From: Callipepla californica brunnescens
Lineage: Eukaryota > Chordata > Aves > Galliformes > Odontophoridae
Direction of reading: 5' to 3'
DNA length: 64,000 nt
Assembly (NCBI GenBank): GCA_023055505.1
Contig: JALIRH010000004.1
Location: 50,969,115 to 51,033,114 of the forward strand
Under the pieces are notes generated by a model, which searched no databases, was not told where the DNA came from, and worked only from the letters and a program-made list of their open reading frames with translations. Position numbers and translations under genes: made by a program. Positions within the stretch are counted from its first letter, which is position 1. Every line of letters starts with the position of its first letter. This document shows, piece by piece, positions 48,661 through 60,100 of the stretch.

Positions 48661-48965
48661 AACAACCAAACAAAAGCGACAAGGACAACCCTGCGGCTCC
48701 GTTAAAGGAAGAAGCTGTACAGAAAGGTCCGCGTGGGAGAACCAACCAATTCAGCATCAAAGGGAGAAGCAATAACAAGCAAGGCTTGCCCTCCCCTTCC
48801 CCACATGGAGCGTTTTATCTCGTCAGAGTGGCGGTGCTGGCGAGGAGCCAGGGATCTCGTCGATAGATCCAAGCGGTGCTGATGAAGAAACGCAACCGAA
48901 GTAATTAACGATGGGGGAGGACTGGCCCCCGGTGCTCGCGGCGGAGCTGGGATCTGACTCGTTCT
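48661..48965. promoter_or_regulatory. CpG cluster, possible regulatory element
   Basis: By direct count about 20 CpG dinucleotides lie in these 305 bases, densest at 48810-48965 ('gctcgcggcggag' at about 48936-48948). Average GC is only moderate, so the CpG density is high for the base content, as in unmethylated regulatory DNA. The block also has 'gtaattaac' and 'gcaatagttaac' with homeodomain- or HNF1-like cores. Open frames on both strands (about 104 and 89 codons) are unrecognised. Confidence 0.4.
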
Positions 48966-50216
48966 TTGCAATAGTTAACCCCAGAAAGAGTCAATTAGAG
49001 CAGGACTTCCCAACCTTTTGCAACAGACGTTCTCACTTTCAATTAAAATGGCTCTCTAGGAACCCTGAGCGGCAAGTTTTAGTCAGCAGGCTGCACAGAG
49101 CATCAGGCTTCCTGTGCCTTTGTAGTTTCTGCGTTTCTCTGACATGCCAGTTTTTAATTTGCAAAAATATTGTCTGGATTTCGCCCAGGATTTCAGATGG
49201 TTTTCAGTACTCTCTGTGCTCTCTTCAATATTCTGGACAAGGTTCAGATTAGCAACAGTCCAGTATTAGTAATGGCACTTGCTTTGATTTTCTGAAGAGC
49301 ACTTGATTCTCCCCATACTTGGGTCAATACTGTTCATGTTTGGCAGTGCTGGGTCAGTATTCTGCAGCAGTGTATGTTTGCATTTGCTCCCTTCTCTGTT
49401 CAGAAGGCATAAAGGTTTGTCCATGATCAAATCATAATTTAGGATGGATTTTGAGTGAAACTGATGTAAGCCTCCAGGCACCTTGGTCCAGTTTAATATT
49501 AAGTAGTGCTTCTATTCTGTCTCCCTCAATAAAGAGTAGAAGCACAAGCTAGTAAAGCTAGGTTGAAAAGCAGAGATGACTTAACTTTGTCTGTTCTCTC
49601 ATTCATCCTTTATGACAAAATAATAATACATGAGAGAATTGCAAAGGAATCTGAAATTTTGAGTTTTTCAATTTGTGGTATGTTGGGGAAAATCTGGGTG
49701 TTACTGATCAAATCTGAATCCCTCCTAGCAAGTCCTAAAGACCCACAGGTTCTGACTCTGCCTGCTAGCCCTACTGTCTCTGTCAATGGACGAAAAGGGA
49801 CTTAGACTGTGTTTTCCATTATCTTCCCCTCGATCTTTCAGTCTCTTCTTCTTCTGCTGGGCTCTTCTTAGGTCAAGGCCATGTTTTACAGGCAATCCAC
49901 ATAATTGACCTTGAGATGATTCTGAAACCAGGAACAGGCTAAAATAAAGATTGGTTTACTGCACATTGTGAATTCACTTCTGTTCTCCAGGCTCCTCCTG
50001 CCACTCATGGTGGCAATACTCCCTTTGTAGTGGAGAGGTAAGATCTTAAGCTTTATCCTCCATTTTGATACAGAGATAATCACCCTAAAAACTCAAATTG
50101 TTGAATATTTATCCTATTGCTGGAGACTCTCACAGATAGTTTTTAACACACAAAACCAAGGTTCATTTCTATGACATCCATCTACATGAGCTGATCTTCA
50201 TCTCAACTAGAGATGA
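48966..50216. other. Unique sequence, no gene seen
   Basis: No dispersed repeat or exon was recognised. A 113-codon plus frame (48911-49252) starts in the CpG cluster but has no recognised homology. Confidence 0.45.
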
Positions 50217-50310
50217 CATTTTCTAGCCCAGGGGGTAGAGGCTTTGCTTTATATTGTTACAAGTAGCAAGTTCAAATCCTGTTGAGAAGGTCACTTTTTT
50301 TTTTTTTTTT
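50217..50310 (+). pseudogene. Degraded tRNA-like element with T-run terminator
   Basis: An A-box-like 'tagcccaggggg' (50224) fits TRGYNNAnnnG, and a B-box-like 'agttcaaatcc' (50269) differs from GGTTCGANTCC at two places. The boxes start 45 bases apart, as in a real tRNA gene. A 16-T run follows (50295-50310), like an RNA polymerase III stop. Folding by hand gives a D stem with 3 of 4 pairs, a T stem with 4 of 5 (one wobble) and an acceptor stem with 5 of 7 (two wobbles). The anticodon stem is poor, so it is no longer a working tRNA. It may be a tRNA pseudogene or the head of an old tRNA-derived SINE. Confidence 0.5.
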
Positions 50311-51182
50311 GTAATAAACTCATCATATTCTTTATCTCTTTGTTAAATGTACATTAAATATCATTATCATCCAATAAAATTTGCACTGAATGAAAATGTT
50401 TCAACAGTGCTTTTGCCCGAAGATGTGAAATAATATACCATTTTATGAGTAATTTTCACGAAATTTTCCATGCATCCAAATCCTGTGAGGTAGGGAACAC
50501 ACTCTGTTTGAACTTTATAGCCTTCTCATTCAGTTTTCATTAATAATTTTTCCCTTAATTCTCAATAGGTTTATCTTGAACTGAGGGAACAATATCAGAG
50601 CCCTCCTGTAGCTTGTTTAATGTCTGTAAATTTCCATGGCTGATAAGCGTCAACTGCTTATGAATAGAGAAGTAAAATAGTGAATGTGGGAGAAAAAAAA
50701 AATTAAAGGGGAGACTGCAATGAGGTGGTAATCATAGCAAAAAGTTTGGCTTCATCAGGTAAAGCTACTAGCAGAGGAACAGCGACTGTTGTTTGTTCTC
50801 TAAACAAAAAAAAACCAAAGTTTTAAACATGTTTGTCTCAAAAAATATTCTTTGATGGGCAGAAGACACTTGCTAGTGGAATTCTTCACCAGCCACTGTT
50901 CTGAGCTGTACTCATTCACGCTCCCTGCTTGCTAGAGGCACAGGCAGATACTCATGTTTCCTGGCCCAGCAAACCAATTTCTACCAAACTTTTCACTTTT
51001 CTAAACCAGCACTCTGTCTCATATTCAGCCCCTCTCTTCTACACAGCCAACTTTCAAACTAAGATCGTAATCCCTTGCCCTTGTCAATTCCTACCATCCC
51101 ACACAAGACAAAGCATACCGAGAAAGAAGACGTTACGTTGTAGTGTTTTTAGCAAGGCAAAAACATGGAACATTCATGCAGG
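50311..51182. other. Unique sequence, no gene seen
   Basis: AT-rich text without a recognised repeat or exon. If the tRNA-like element is a SINE head, its body would be expected at about 50311-50450, but no known SINE body was recognised there. Confidence 0.45.
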
Positions 51183-51312
51183 ATCACAGAATGGCTTGGG
51201 GTGGAAGGGACCTCAAAGATCACCCAGTTCCAAACCCACTGCCATGGGCAGTGTTGCCAGCCACTAAATCGGGCACCATCCCACCTGGCCTTGAACACCT
51301 CCATGGATGGGA
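51183..51312 (-). mobile_element. CR1 LINE, 3' end fragment
   Basis: The plus strand reads 'gatcacagaatggcttgggg', 'tggaagggacctcaaagatc', 'acccagttccaaaccc', 'gggcagtgttgccagccact' and 'ccttgaacacctccatgg', which is the CR1 3' end in reverse. It belongs to the same subfamily as the copies at 30651 and 53971. Confidence 0.94.
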
Positions 51313-52616
51313 GAGCACAGGCCTTGTTGCATTTAAACCATGGATCCATAGAGGACTGTAGCACTGGTAGGGAAAAGCAGGCTGAAGCTGTCAGGAGACA
51401 TAATTCTGATCCAACAAACCATCCTGTCTAGACAGAACTGGAGATTGACATAGAACACCGGAAAGTCAGAACCTGAAAGAGGAGATGAATATCTGTGTAG
51501 CCACGGGATGAATCATGGTGTCGATCACCAGGATTTATCAACAAGCAAATTCTTTTCCAATCCTGTAAATACTCAAAGCTCTGGCACCCGGAGACCTCAC
51601 ATCTCTAATTAAAAATGGCCATGAATACTTCAATAAACGATGCAATCCATCATGCTCAGGACATAATAAAGGGACACAAAGTGGAAAAGAAGCTTTGCCC
51701 CTGTCCTATGTGCCATACTGTATGTGTTTCACCGCAGGGAAGCATGTGCTAATTTCTTACCTCTCTGCTGACTGCACTGTCCTTTTGCATAGTTGCTGCT
51801 AAACTGCATGAAAGGTATTTCTAATCTTGTGACGGTGACTGAAAAGGGTTGAAGGACACAAATTAAGTCTCATAGCAATAGAGCAGCCCAAGAATGGAAG
51901 GTCAGCCAGTTGACTCTTCCCAGAATCCCCTGAACAATGCAATTATTCATGAAGGAAATTTCAAATTATTTTCATTAGACTTCTGTTTTACCAATCTAAC
52001 CAAAGTGATTAATTAGGGATTAAAATATTTACTCTGCACATGCTGCCTTGGCACAGCACTAGAATATTTAAGCATTGTGCTAAAAGGGTCAGCTGTCTCC
52101 AGTACTGTTTGGAATTCATTCTCTATTTTCTGTGTAAAAGGGCATTGACACTCATGTCTATACTACACTTAGGATCCCATCAGGGACACAGAGAGAGAAA
52201 CGTGTCTCCCTTGCTGCCCTTGTAGCTGCCCCAAGCTCCCCAACTTCCTTAGTATAGTTACTTGGGCTGAGAAGCAGACAACAGCAGCCTCAATGACTGC
52301 AGCAATGTCCTGCAGCAGTTTCATAGTTGAACATCTATTCTTCAGTGCCAGAAAGGAGGGAGATGCTCGTCAGAACTTGCAGGGCCCAGCCAGAAAAGAC
52401 AGCGTTGGGCAGGAAGACCAATGAGTTGGACTCCAGTTTTAGAGCAGTTATGAATGTCCTGCATGACCCCAGATCTCTTACTCTGAGATCTGTCCTGATT
52501 TCTTAGATTTAATTCAGAGCTCTGCAGACACAGGACAAGCATATGTTGTGCTTGGTAAAGAAGAGCAGTGCTTTGACTGTGGCCAGCCAGGGAGCTAAAT
52601 ACTCCTCTGGTGAGGT
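51313..52616. other. Unique sequence, no gene seen
   Basis: No repeat or exon was recognised. The part at about 51900-52030 is AT-rich and motif-rich. Confidence 0.5.
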
Positions 52617-52735
52617 TATAGAATCATTGAACATCCTGAGTTGGAAGAGACCCACAAGGATCATTGAATCCAACTCCTGGCTCTACACAGGACCACACAA
52701 AAATCAGACCAGGTTATCAGAACGTATCCAAGGGA
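52617..52735 (-). mobile_element. CR1 LINE, 3' end fragment
   Basis: The plus strand reads 'tatagaatcattgaacatcc', 'tgagttggaagagacccac', 'aaggatcattgaatccaact', 'cctggctctacacaggacca' and 'cacaaaaatcagaccagg'. It is the reverse of the subfamily also seen at 31019 and 14240, and the best preserved of the three on the side of the 'ctggctctacacagg' block. Confidence 0.94.
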
Positions 52736-53970
52736 AGGTGACACTACTGTATATTCTAGTGCAGACATCTCAGAAGTATTTGTCCTCGCCTGGGCTTTGA
52801 TATTGCACAGGAAACAGTTAACATACAACTAGGACCTAGTGAATATCAGAGTGGAAGATCCCATTAGATTTTGGAGCCCTGGAAACATGGACTTTGTCAA
52901 AATAGCAAATGCTTTCACTGCATATGAAGCTTAGAGATAGGATTAGTTTGCATCCTTCCGTGAGACAGTTTGATGGAAACCTCTTGCTTACTGCAGTCCT
53001 TTCCTGCTGTTGCAGCAAGAACCCCAGATCAGGGCCCAGGGCAGACATCAATTCATGCAGACCTTTGAGGGCTCCTGGAATTGATTTGCAATTCATCTCT
53101 CACCCTGACCCCATTTGTCTAAGTGAATCCAAAATAATGGAGTATGCAGTAAGGAAAGAATTCAGAAAGGGTGAACACGAGATACTGTTAATGGTGCATC
53201 AGACCACATCTGCACAGTGCTGAGGATCGGAGGGCTTTTCAGGCATGGCCATCCAACACCTCACAAGCAAGCACGTGTCTCTGCAGGATAGTTAAAATGC
53301 ACGGTACCTCAGAGCTGGTGAGTGCTGCCACTGCAACCTCACCAAGATGAAAAAGATGTATAACAGGATTTGCATTCCTTTCCAGACTGACTGCTGCAAG
53401 CAAACTTATTTGTTACCAACATTATTAGAAGTCCCAACCCATTTCCTGACTGGGGCATGTTTCCTCGAGGGGACTGAAGTCACCTGTCACTTTCTTTCTC
53501 ATGTTACTTAATCGTTTTAGTCCAAGCAGTAAGCTGCCAATCATATTTAATATTTAGTCACCTTGAATGCATTGCTACTGATTAAATAGACTGCTATTTC
53601 AGTAAACAACTGATGAGAGAATACTTACAGCTTCATTATAATTATTCCAGCAGATATTAGAGCATTATTCATATGTAGCTCGAAAGAATATTGAGGTCTT
53701 CTCCTATTTATTTCACAAACAACATATTAATTGCTACCATATTAGCAGAGCTATCAGTACTAATTGGATAATACCCCTTCGAAGATTTATCCTATAGCAA
53801 CCTCTTTTCCTCGCAAGCTTTTAATGTATCTTTGTTATTTAGGATATCTGTTGACTTCCTACAAAGAAATGCACTTTTATGAATTTATCAGCTCTGCATC
53901 TATACACACTTTTTAGTTGGGTTTGTTTGTAACACAGTGAAAACAAGCAGTTCCTACAAGATGAAAAATC
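52736..53970. other. Unique sequence with a possible conserved element
   Basis: No repeat or exon was recognised. The section at about 53500-53900 is strongly AT-rich, nearly free of CpG and crowded with TAAT, ATTA and ATTAAT cores, but has no simple repeats. It resembles developmental noncoding elements of vertebrates. This is an impression without alignment. Confidence 0.35.
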
Positions 53971-54093
53971 ATGGAGTCATATAATCAGAATGGCTTGGGT
54001 CGGAAGGGACCTCAAAGACCATCTAGATCCAACCCCCGTGCCACAGGAGAGTTTCAAACCACTGAATCAGGCACCAGATAAGGTTGCCTGAGG
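53971..54093 (-). mobile_element. CR1 LINE, 3' end fragment
   Basis: The plus strand reads 'catggagtcatataatcaga', 'atggcttgggtcggaaggg', 'acctcaaagaccatctagat', 'ccaacccccgtgccac' and 'gaatcaggcaccagataagg', matching the CR1 3' end in reverse. The terminal repeat is partly mutated ('gagtcatataatcag' for 'gaatcatagaatcac'). Confidence 0.93.
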
Positions 54094-57015
54094 AAAGAAG
54101 AGGATGGTAGGACCATGTCTGTACTATGATTCATGGCAGAGACTTGAAGAATTCAGGACTGCTGAGATTCTCCATGGTCTTAGCCATGATACATCCCCTG
54201 CCCCTTGAAAAACATATTCCTGAGGGCTTGAAGGCTCCTTTTGTAACAACCTTGAGAAAATCATTAAGAAAACTTTACTCTACTCAGCTCTGCTCTGCTC
54301 TACTCTACAATACTCTTTGCACACTACTAATTTTTTTTTTTTTTTTTTTTTTTTAGAAAAGGAAAGGGGGAAGAAGAAATTTTAGAAAAGTAAAGGTGTT
54401 CTGCATCACCATCAGCTACGCAGGATCTTGGCCTTGCTTCTAGAAGGAAGGTTTTGTTTAGAAACTCAGCAAGGGCCATTTGTTCAAAGGAACAGATAAT
54501 ACATGTGTTTGTTTCGCTTCAGTGAGAGAAAATGAGAAATTGCTGCTTCAGGTTGACCCAAACATTTCTCCTTGTTTCTTCCCACCCACTCACCTCCTCT
54601 CCTTCCTCCCTCAGTTTTTCAGTTTGACCACTGAACTGAAAAATTAATTATTCTTACAGCTCTATTAAAGGATGACTTATGCCAGGCTGCTTACAGACAG
54701 TCTAGCAGATGTATATTAAGTATCTTCATTTCTTACTTATTTTTCCCTTTCTTTTAACATCTATCCTTTCCTTTGTTATTTTTAAACAACAAAATCCTTT
54801 CAAAGTGCTCCAGTGCACATAGGGTGCCATGGGTTGTACATTAAGCAGATATGTACTGAAATAAAATAAAATGTGAGCCTTAGAAACAGTAATAATGATG
54901 ACGAAGTTGGACTGGAATGGTAAAATTGTCTCTTACTTCACAGTCAGAATTTTGTGTTATACGCAGAATCCTCAGGCATATGCGGCCAATGCTGTGCACA
55001 GTGATGATTTTCTACCCAGGAAAACAACCCAAAATGCAAAAACCCAGCCTTCACATAACTGAGGAAGAGGAGCATGAACAGTGTTTATATTGCCCTCTAT
55101 TTCTTCTGCTGCCTTGCGTTTGTGCCTCCACATTCTGTGGAGCTCCAGAGATTCAGGATCACCTCTGCAGGCAGTGGCAGCCCAATTTTGTGCTCAAAAT
55201 GATGCAGTTCCAGACTTTGGGCCATTTTCATTTCCAAGAAATAGCAGAATCTGAGCAATGAGAACACAAAAGAGTAGGTTTCATGGGAGAAATTTCTGAG
55301 CACAAGCAACAGCGTGGTGGGAAAAAAAAGAGATGTTCTGTGAAAGTAGGATAGGGTCCAGATAAGATCCAGTAGCTAAGATAAAAGCGACAGCTTCTTC
55401 CCTCTGTAATTCCATCAGATCTTTCTGATTTCTCAGGAACATTTGCTAAGCCTGCTTTCTTCTTGCATAAATCATTCAGGTGGTTAGAGAACACCTGGCT
55501 TGGAGAAATAGAATAGGGCAATCAACAGAATTAGTATTAGCTTTGGTCACTTCCTGCTAGGGTTAATTAAGCCCAGTTCTTCAAGAGAAGAACTTGAGAA
55601 ATAGAAAGCAGAATTTCAGCCTGGACAGAGCAACACAGGCTGCAGGCCTCTGCTCTTCTTTTCTTTCCATACCAATCCTTTGTGTGGGTACAGCTCACAG
55701 CCACAAATGGATTTGTCCATTCCTACACTGAAGACTTCATGTCCAGCTGCCAGCCAGCAAGGCTGCAGCTTTCACTGCAGGTTGTAAAAGCAATGCTGAA
55801 ATAGCTGAAAGTAGATATGAGGTGTTCTTGATCTATGGGATTTTATGCAGGGAGTACACTTCCAAAAGAGATCATACTAAGCATCCAGGTGTATTTGCAT
55901 CACATCATAAGTCATTAGGTTGACTTAGAGGAACCTATAGAGAACAGCCACATGCAAAGGCTTGCATTGCTGCAGGAGATGGAAGTGTCCTCAAATCCCA
56001 TCAGCTCCTCCTTGCTTCGCCACAGGAACACTGGCCATTGCCTCAAAACACAGACCACCAAAGGACCAGGTAGATTGCATCACTACACAACTTATTACAT
56101 CCTCTTAAGCAGTATTTCAGGGTGTACAATATACACACCATTCTTAAACTTCTATTTTCCTCTCTTTTCTCTCCAAACAGCAGTATGGAAACATTTTTTT
56201 CCAGCCCAGCTAAGAGAGGAGGTGGGAACAAACATTAAAATGCTCAGAACACTTTAAAGAACGGAGCTAGGGATTTTTCTTGTTGTTTCATAACTTTGCT
56301 TTAATCAACTTTTTATCCATTGACTCACTTGCAAGTTCCAACCAATATAATTAGCGCTATCTAAATTAGTTATCACTCAAAATTACTTCCTTCTTCGAAA
56401 AAACAGTTTTATTTTAAAATTATAGGTGTTGCCATAGGCTATGCCAGAACTATATGCATGGGCACATTTTAAGTAGATAATATTTTTAATCCTAATTAAA
56501 AAAAATAATATAACCCTCCCCTCCAAGAAACGCTAAGATTTGTGAATGACCTTATTTTCGTTTTGATAGACACACGGTAACAATCAACTGCTTCTCATTC
56601 ATATACATCCTCTGCACCTTCCATTGAAATATTACATTGTTCAGCTAAGCTCTTATATAAACTGAATGCACATTTTTCATTGTCGGGTTTGATCTCATTT
56701 CATTGCACACTTGCTATAGAGCAAAGAAGGTAACATTTCCAGAGGGTGCCTATTACAGAACTGTTATTTACACACTGCCCTCAGTTGCAAGACTGTGCTT
56801 TCAGCAGGTGCCAAACACCATCAGTTCCTCTTGATTTCAGTGGAAAGTGCAAGTGTTCAATACATCTGGTAAAACATCAGGCAGCTCACAGCAGAATGGA
56901 GCTGCAGACACCAAGTCACCTGGCTGTGACTTGAACCAGCATTCACATTTGGAAGGGACCGAACTGGTAGATTTGCATTTCAAAAGGATTGAAGTAAGAA
57001 GTCAAAAGGAGTCCA
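54094..57015. other. Unique sequence, no gene seen
   Basis: Besides the compound repeat at 54276-54354, no repeat family or exon was recognised. A short 8-base inverted repeat (agttcttc-aaga-gaagaact) lies at 55575-55594. A 114-codon plus frame (54917-55261) is unrecognised. Confidence 0.5.
54276..54354. repeat. (CTCTR)n pentamer-like run followed by poly(T)
   Basis: Imperfect 'ctctgctctactcta' units (about 54276-54315) are followed by a run of 24 T residues (54331-54354). Both are low-complexity, and the T run may be length-variable. Confidence 0.85.
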
Positions 57016-57174
57016 GGCTGCCCAGCAGGTGGTGGGGGCACCATCCCTAGAGGTGTTCAACAACCATGGAGATGTGGCACTGAGGGATGTGGTTAGTGGG
57101 CACGGTGAGGGTGGGCTGGGGTTGGGCTTGGAGATTTTGGAAGTCCTTTCCAGCCTGACTGATTACGTGGTTCT
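57016..57174 (+). mobile_element. CR1 LINE, 3' end fragment
   Basis: 'ggctgcccagcaggtggtgg', 'gcaccatccctagaggtg', 'catggagatgtggcactgag', 'ggatgtggttagtgggcacg' and 'gtcctttccagcctgactga' follow the CR1 3' end. It is close kin of the copy at 6484, sharing 'gagatgtggcact' and the GC-rich 'gggctggggttgggcttgg' replacement before the tail. The terminal repeat is decayed. Confidence 0.92.
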
Positions 57175-60100
57175 TTGGAAATGCTGACCCTGGTGGAAAA
57201 CTTCAGACACCTAAGTTTGGAAATGCTGCCTGGAGATTTTATACAACCTTGCACTGCTCAAGCCATTGAGAGGCATGCAGTCTCAACACTGCTGCATGGG
57301 AATAGGATTTAGTTGTTTTTTTTTTTTTCATAAATAAACATGAAAGTTTGGAGGAAGGAGAGGATCCAGGCTCCTACAGCGACAAAGAACAGGATGAAGC
57401 TCAGGATGGAGGATACATGAGGAGACCTGACGAAGGCAGCCAGTGGGCACATGGCTGGGAGGTTGGCTGCACTGCCCCACACTGGAAAGCACCAGCCCTC
57501 CTAAAGGGCAGTTTCAACTCTCACTCCCCAAGGACTTCTAATGCATGGCACTCCAGCCATCTTTTTCATTCACTCTCCTCCCACGCTGCAATAACAACAC
57601 TCATCACAAGCTGCAGCACAAGCTGCCCCTTCCACACATCCACCTTCAGCCTCACTCCCTCCCTCTCTCCCAGTTTTATGCCACAGGAGTAAAGAACTGG
57701 GGGTGGGAGGTGCAGCAGGAATCAAAGCGACCTTATCACTTACACGTATCTTTTGAAATTTGGTAAAGAGAAAGCTGAATAATTTCCCACAACCTGAGGG
57801 CAGCACTATCTTTCATCCTGACTTGTTCTGCTATTTACAAGAAAAACCTGCATAATTACCAGAGCAAATGCCACGTCACAGCCTGCACCTGCTATAAGTA
57901 AGATAGAGAACATGTTTCTGAAAGTAATAATTAAATAAAACCATCCATCAGTCAACCTCGTGTAGTTCTGTAGTTTCTGTGTGCTTTAAAAGGAGCAAAA
58001 CAATGTATTTGTGCAATGAGCTTTTCCCTCACATTTTTAATGGCAATTATTGCATGTTAACTAGCTTTTGTAGGAGCGGTGAAGCAGATGGATGCGGTCT
58101 GAAAAAAAGAAATAGGCAAATACACCCACTGGAAAATCAAAAAGATGGAAATGCAAAGTCACTGTGTCTGTAGTTGTCTGTATGATATGAAATGGTTCTT
58201 TTTAAGACTCTGCATCTGAATATTCCCAATGGGAATGTTATTATAAAAGACAACAGGTTGTTCCAGCGGAACTGATCAAAAAGTGTGATTGCATTTTCAG
58301 GCACGGTCCCATGATGGGACTGACAATCCTGAGCTAAAGAATTATTTTTACCCAGCAGCTATCTCTCTAGTTGAAGAGCCATCCAAGAAGAGACAAAAGT
58401 GCTTGAAATTCTGGGAAGCAGTGAGAGGGCACCAATGTGAGGAGAGGAGTGACTGTGGGGAAGCATCTTCTCTTCTGTTTTTGTTAACTCCTCTGAGCTT
58501 GCTAATACTGCTGCCAGATCTGGCAAGCACAGTGTCCCTTCCATACTGAATTCAGAGAGATGATTCAGGTTCTTGCTGGGGCTGTACTAGGTTTATGATG
58601 CAAAATTTCATCCCATCCCAAGCCAAGGGTGCAGATATGTGATGGACCTTTCTGTGGATGATACAAAGGCTTGAAGCCTGGGCTCAGACACCTAGACATT
58701 CCACACATCTTTCCGTGTGCCTCTTTCACATCTCTTATGACCTGTTTTCCCCTCTTCCAAACTGACCTCTATGTATGTATATTCTTTTTTTATATTGCAC
58801 CTTAGCATTCAACCAGGATGAGCAACTGGGTGGGACATTTATCCTGTGTCACCTCCGGAGAGGGCCATATGTCAGTGGTTCTCCGCTGCCAATAGGCAAA
58901 TTCACAGCACTAAGTTATGCCATGTGACAGTTTTGGAAGGCTGTACGCAAGTTAGGAATATGAAGACTAAGCACGTTGAGGGCTCTACTTTCCATTAAGG
59001 ATTTTTTTGACAAAGAATCTGTTGGCAGTCAGCAGATTAATAGATGTTTCTGTAAGCAAGCTATGAATTCCTACAGAATTAAGCAAGGCAACGATCCCAG
59101 CTCATGACCCCATTGAGCACTTTGAGGCTTACAATTCATTTTTTTCCCAACTTGTGATGCTTAAAATTTTACTAAAATGGTCCAGGCTCTGCCCAGTGTG
59201 TTTAAAACAGTTGCCAATCCTGTTTTAATTCACCACCTCCAGAGACCTCTCAGAAGCAGTTCTTTCCACTTTGGAAACCCTTGCTTATGAACAAGTAAAT
59301 ATCCAAATCCTGCCTTCAGAATGCTAATGACAGCTCTTATTGCCAATTAAGCCTTTATAAAGTGCTGAAGGATCAATTCTTGGAAGACAGTATAGCTAAG
59401 AAGCATGTGTGAAAAGGCACCATATCCTAAACAGGAGGCAGCAGAAATGGTTCAGGAGAAAATCCCAACAGATCGCTCCTACAGGCAAGCAGACCTCAAG
59501 AAATGCCCTCCATAATCACCTCTTCAGACAGCAAGGAAATGAATTCTAGGAAGGTTTTACTTCCTTTCCTTTTCAGCAGCCTAGATATTAGGAAACTCTT
59601 CCTGAGATGTGCAGTGGTTCCTACTTAAAGAGCAATTTATTGACATTCCTAAGAGAGAAAGCTTTAATTTACAAAATATTATTCATCAAAAGGCTACAAA
59701 AATGGCAGTTTTATTCTGATCCTAATCTATAAAGCTTTTTGTCTATCTTTAAAGCTATGGTTATCTTGAAGTGCTTAGTCTCATATTCATTGCTTTTATA
59801 ATTGGACAACATAGAACAATGGGAGATTTACTAGTTTATTAAGAACCAAAATGAATGTAATCCAATATCACCCTTTGTTGAAAGCCACCTACAAAAGAAT
59901 TGCACGAGGATGTGAAATGAATAATCTTTCTTGGTTTTCTCCTCTTGAAAGTGCCTTTATAGTGCCTTTGCAGAGCATAATAAATGGCAATATGTTATGG
60001 AAAATTACTACAAGTTTTACCAGGTAAACAAGTTCAGAAGATTTTGGGGAACTCGTGAAGCTTATTTCTAACAAATATTTCCACAGAGGAATTGATTTTT

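Noticed and set aside
55575..55594. 8-base inverted repeat as a terminator or operator
   Set aside because: It is a eukaryotic context, and an 8-base arm repeat is expected by chance in 64 kb.
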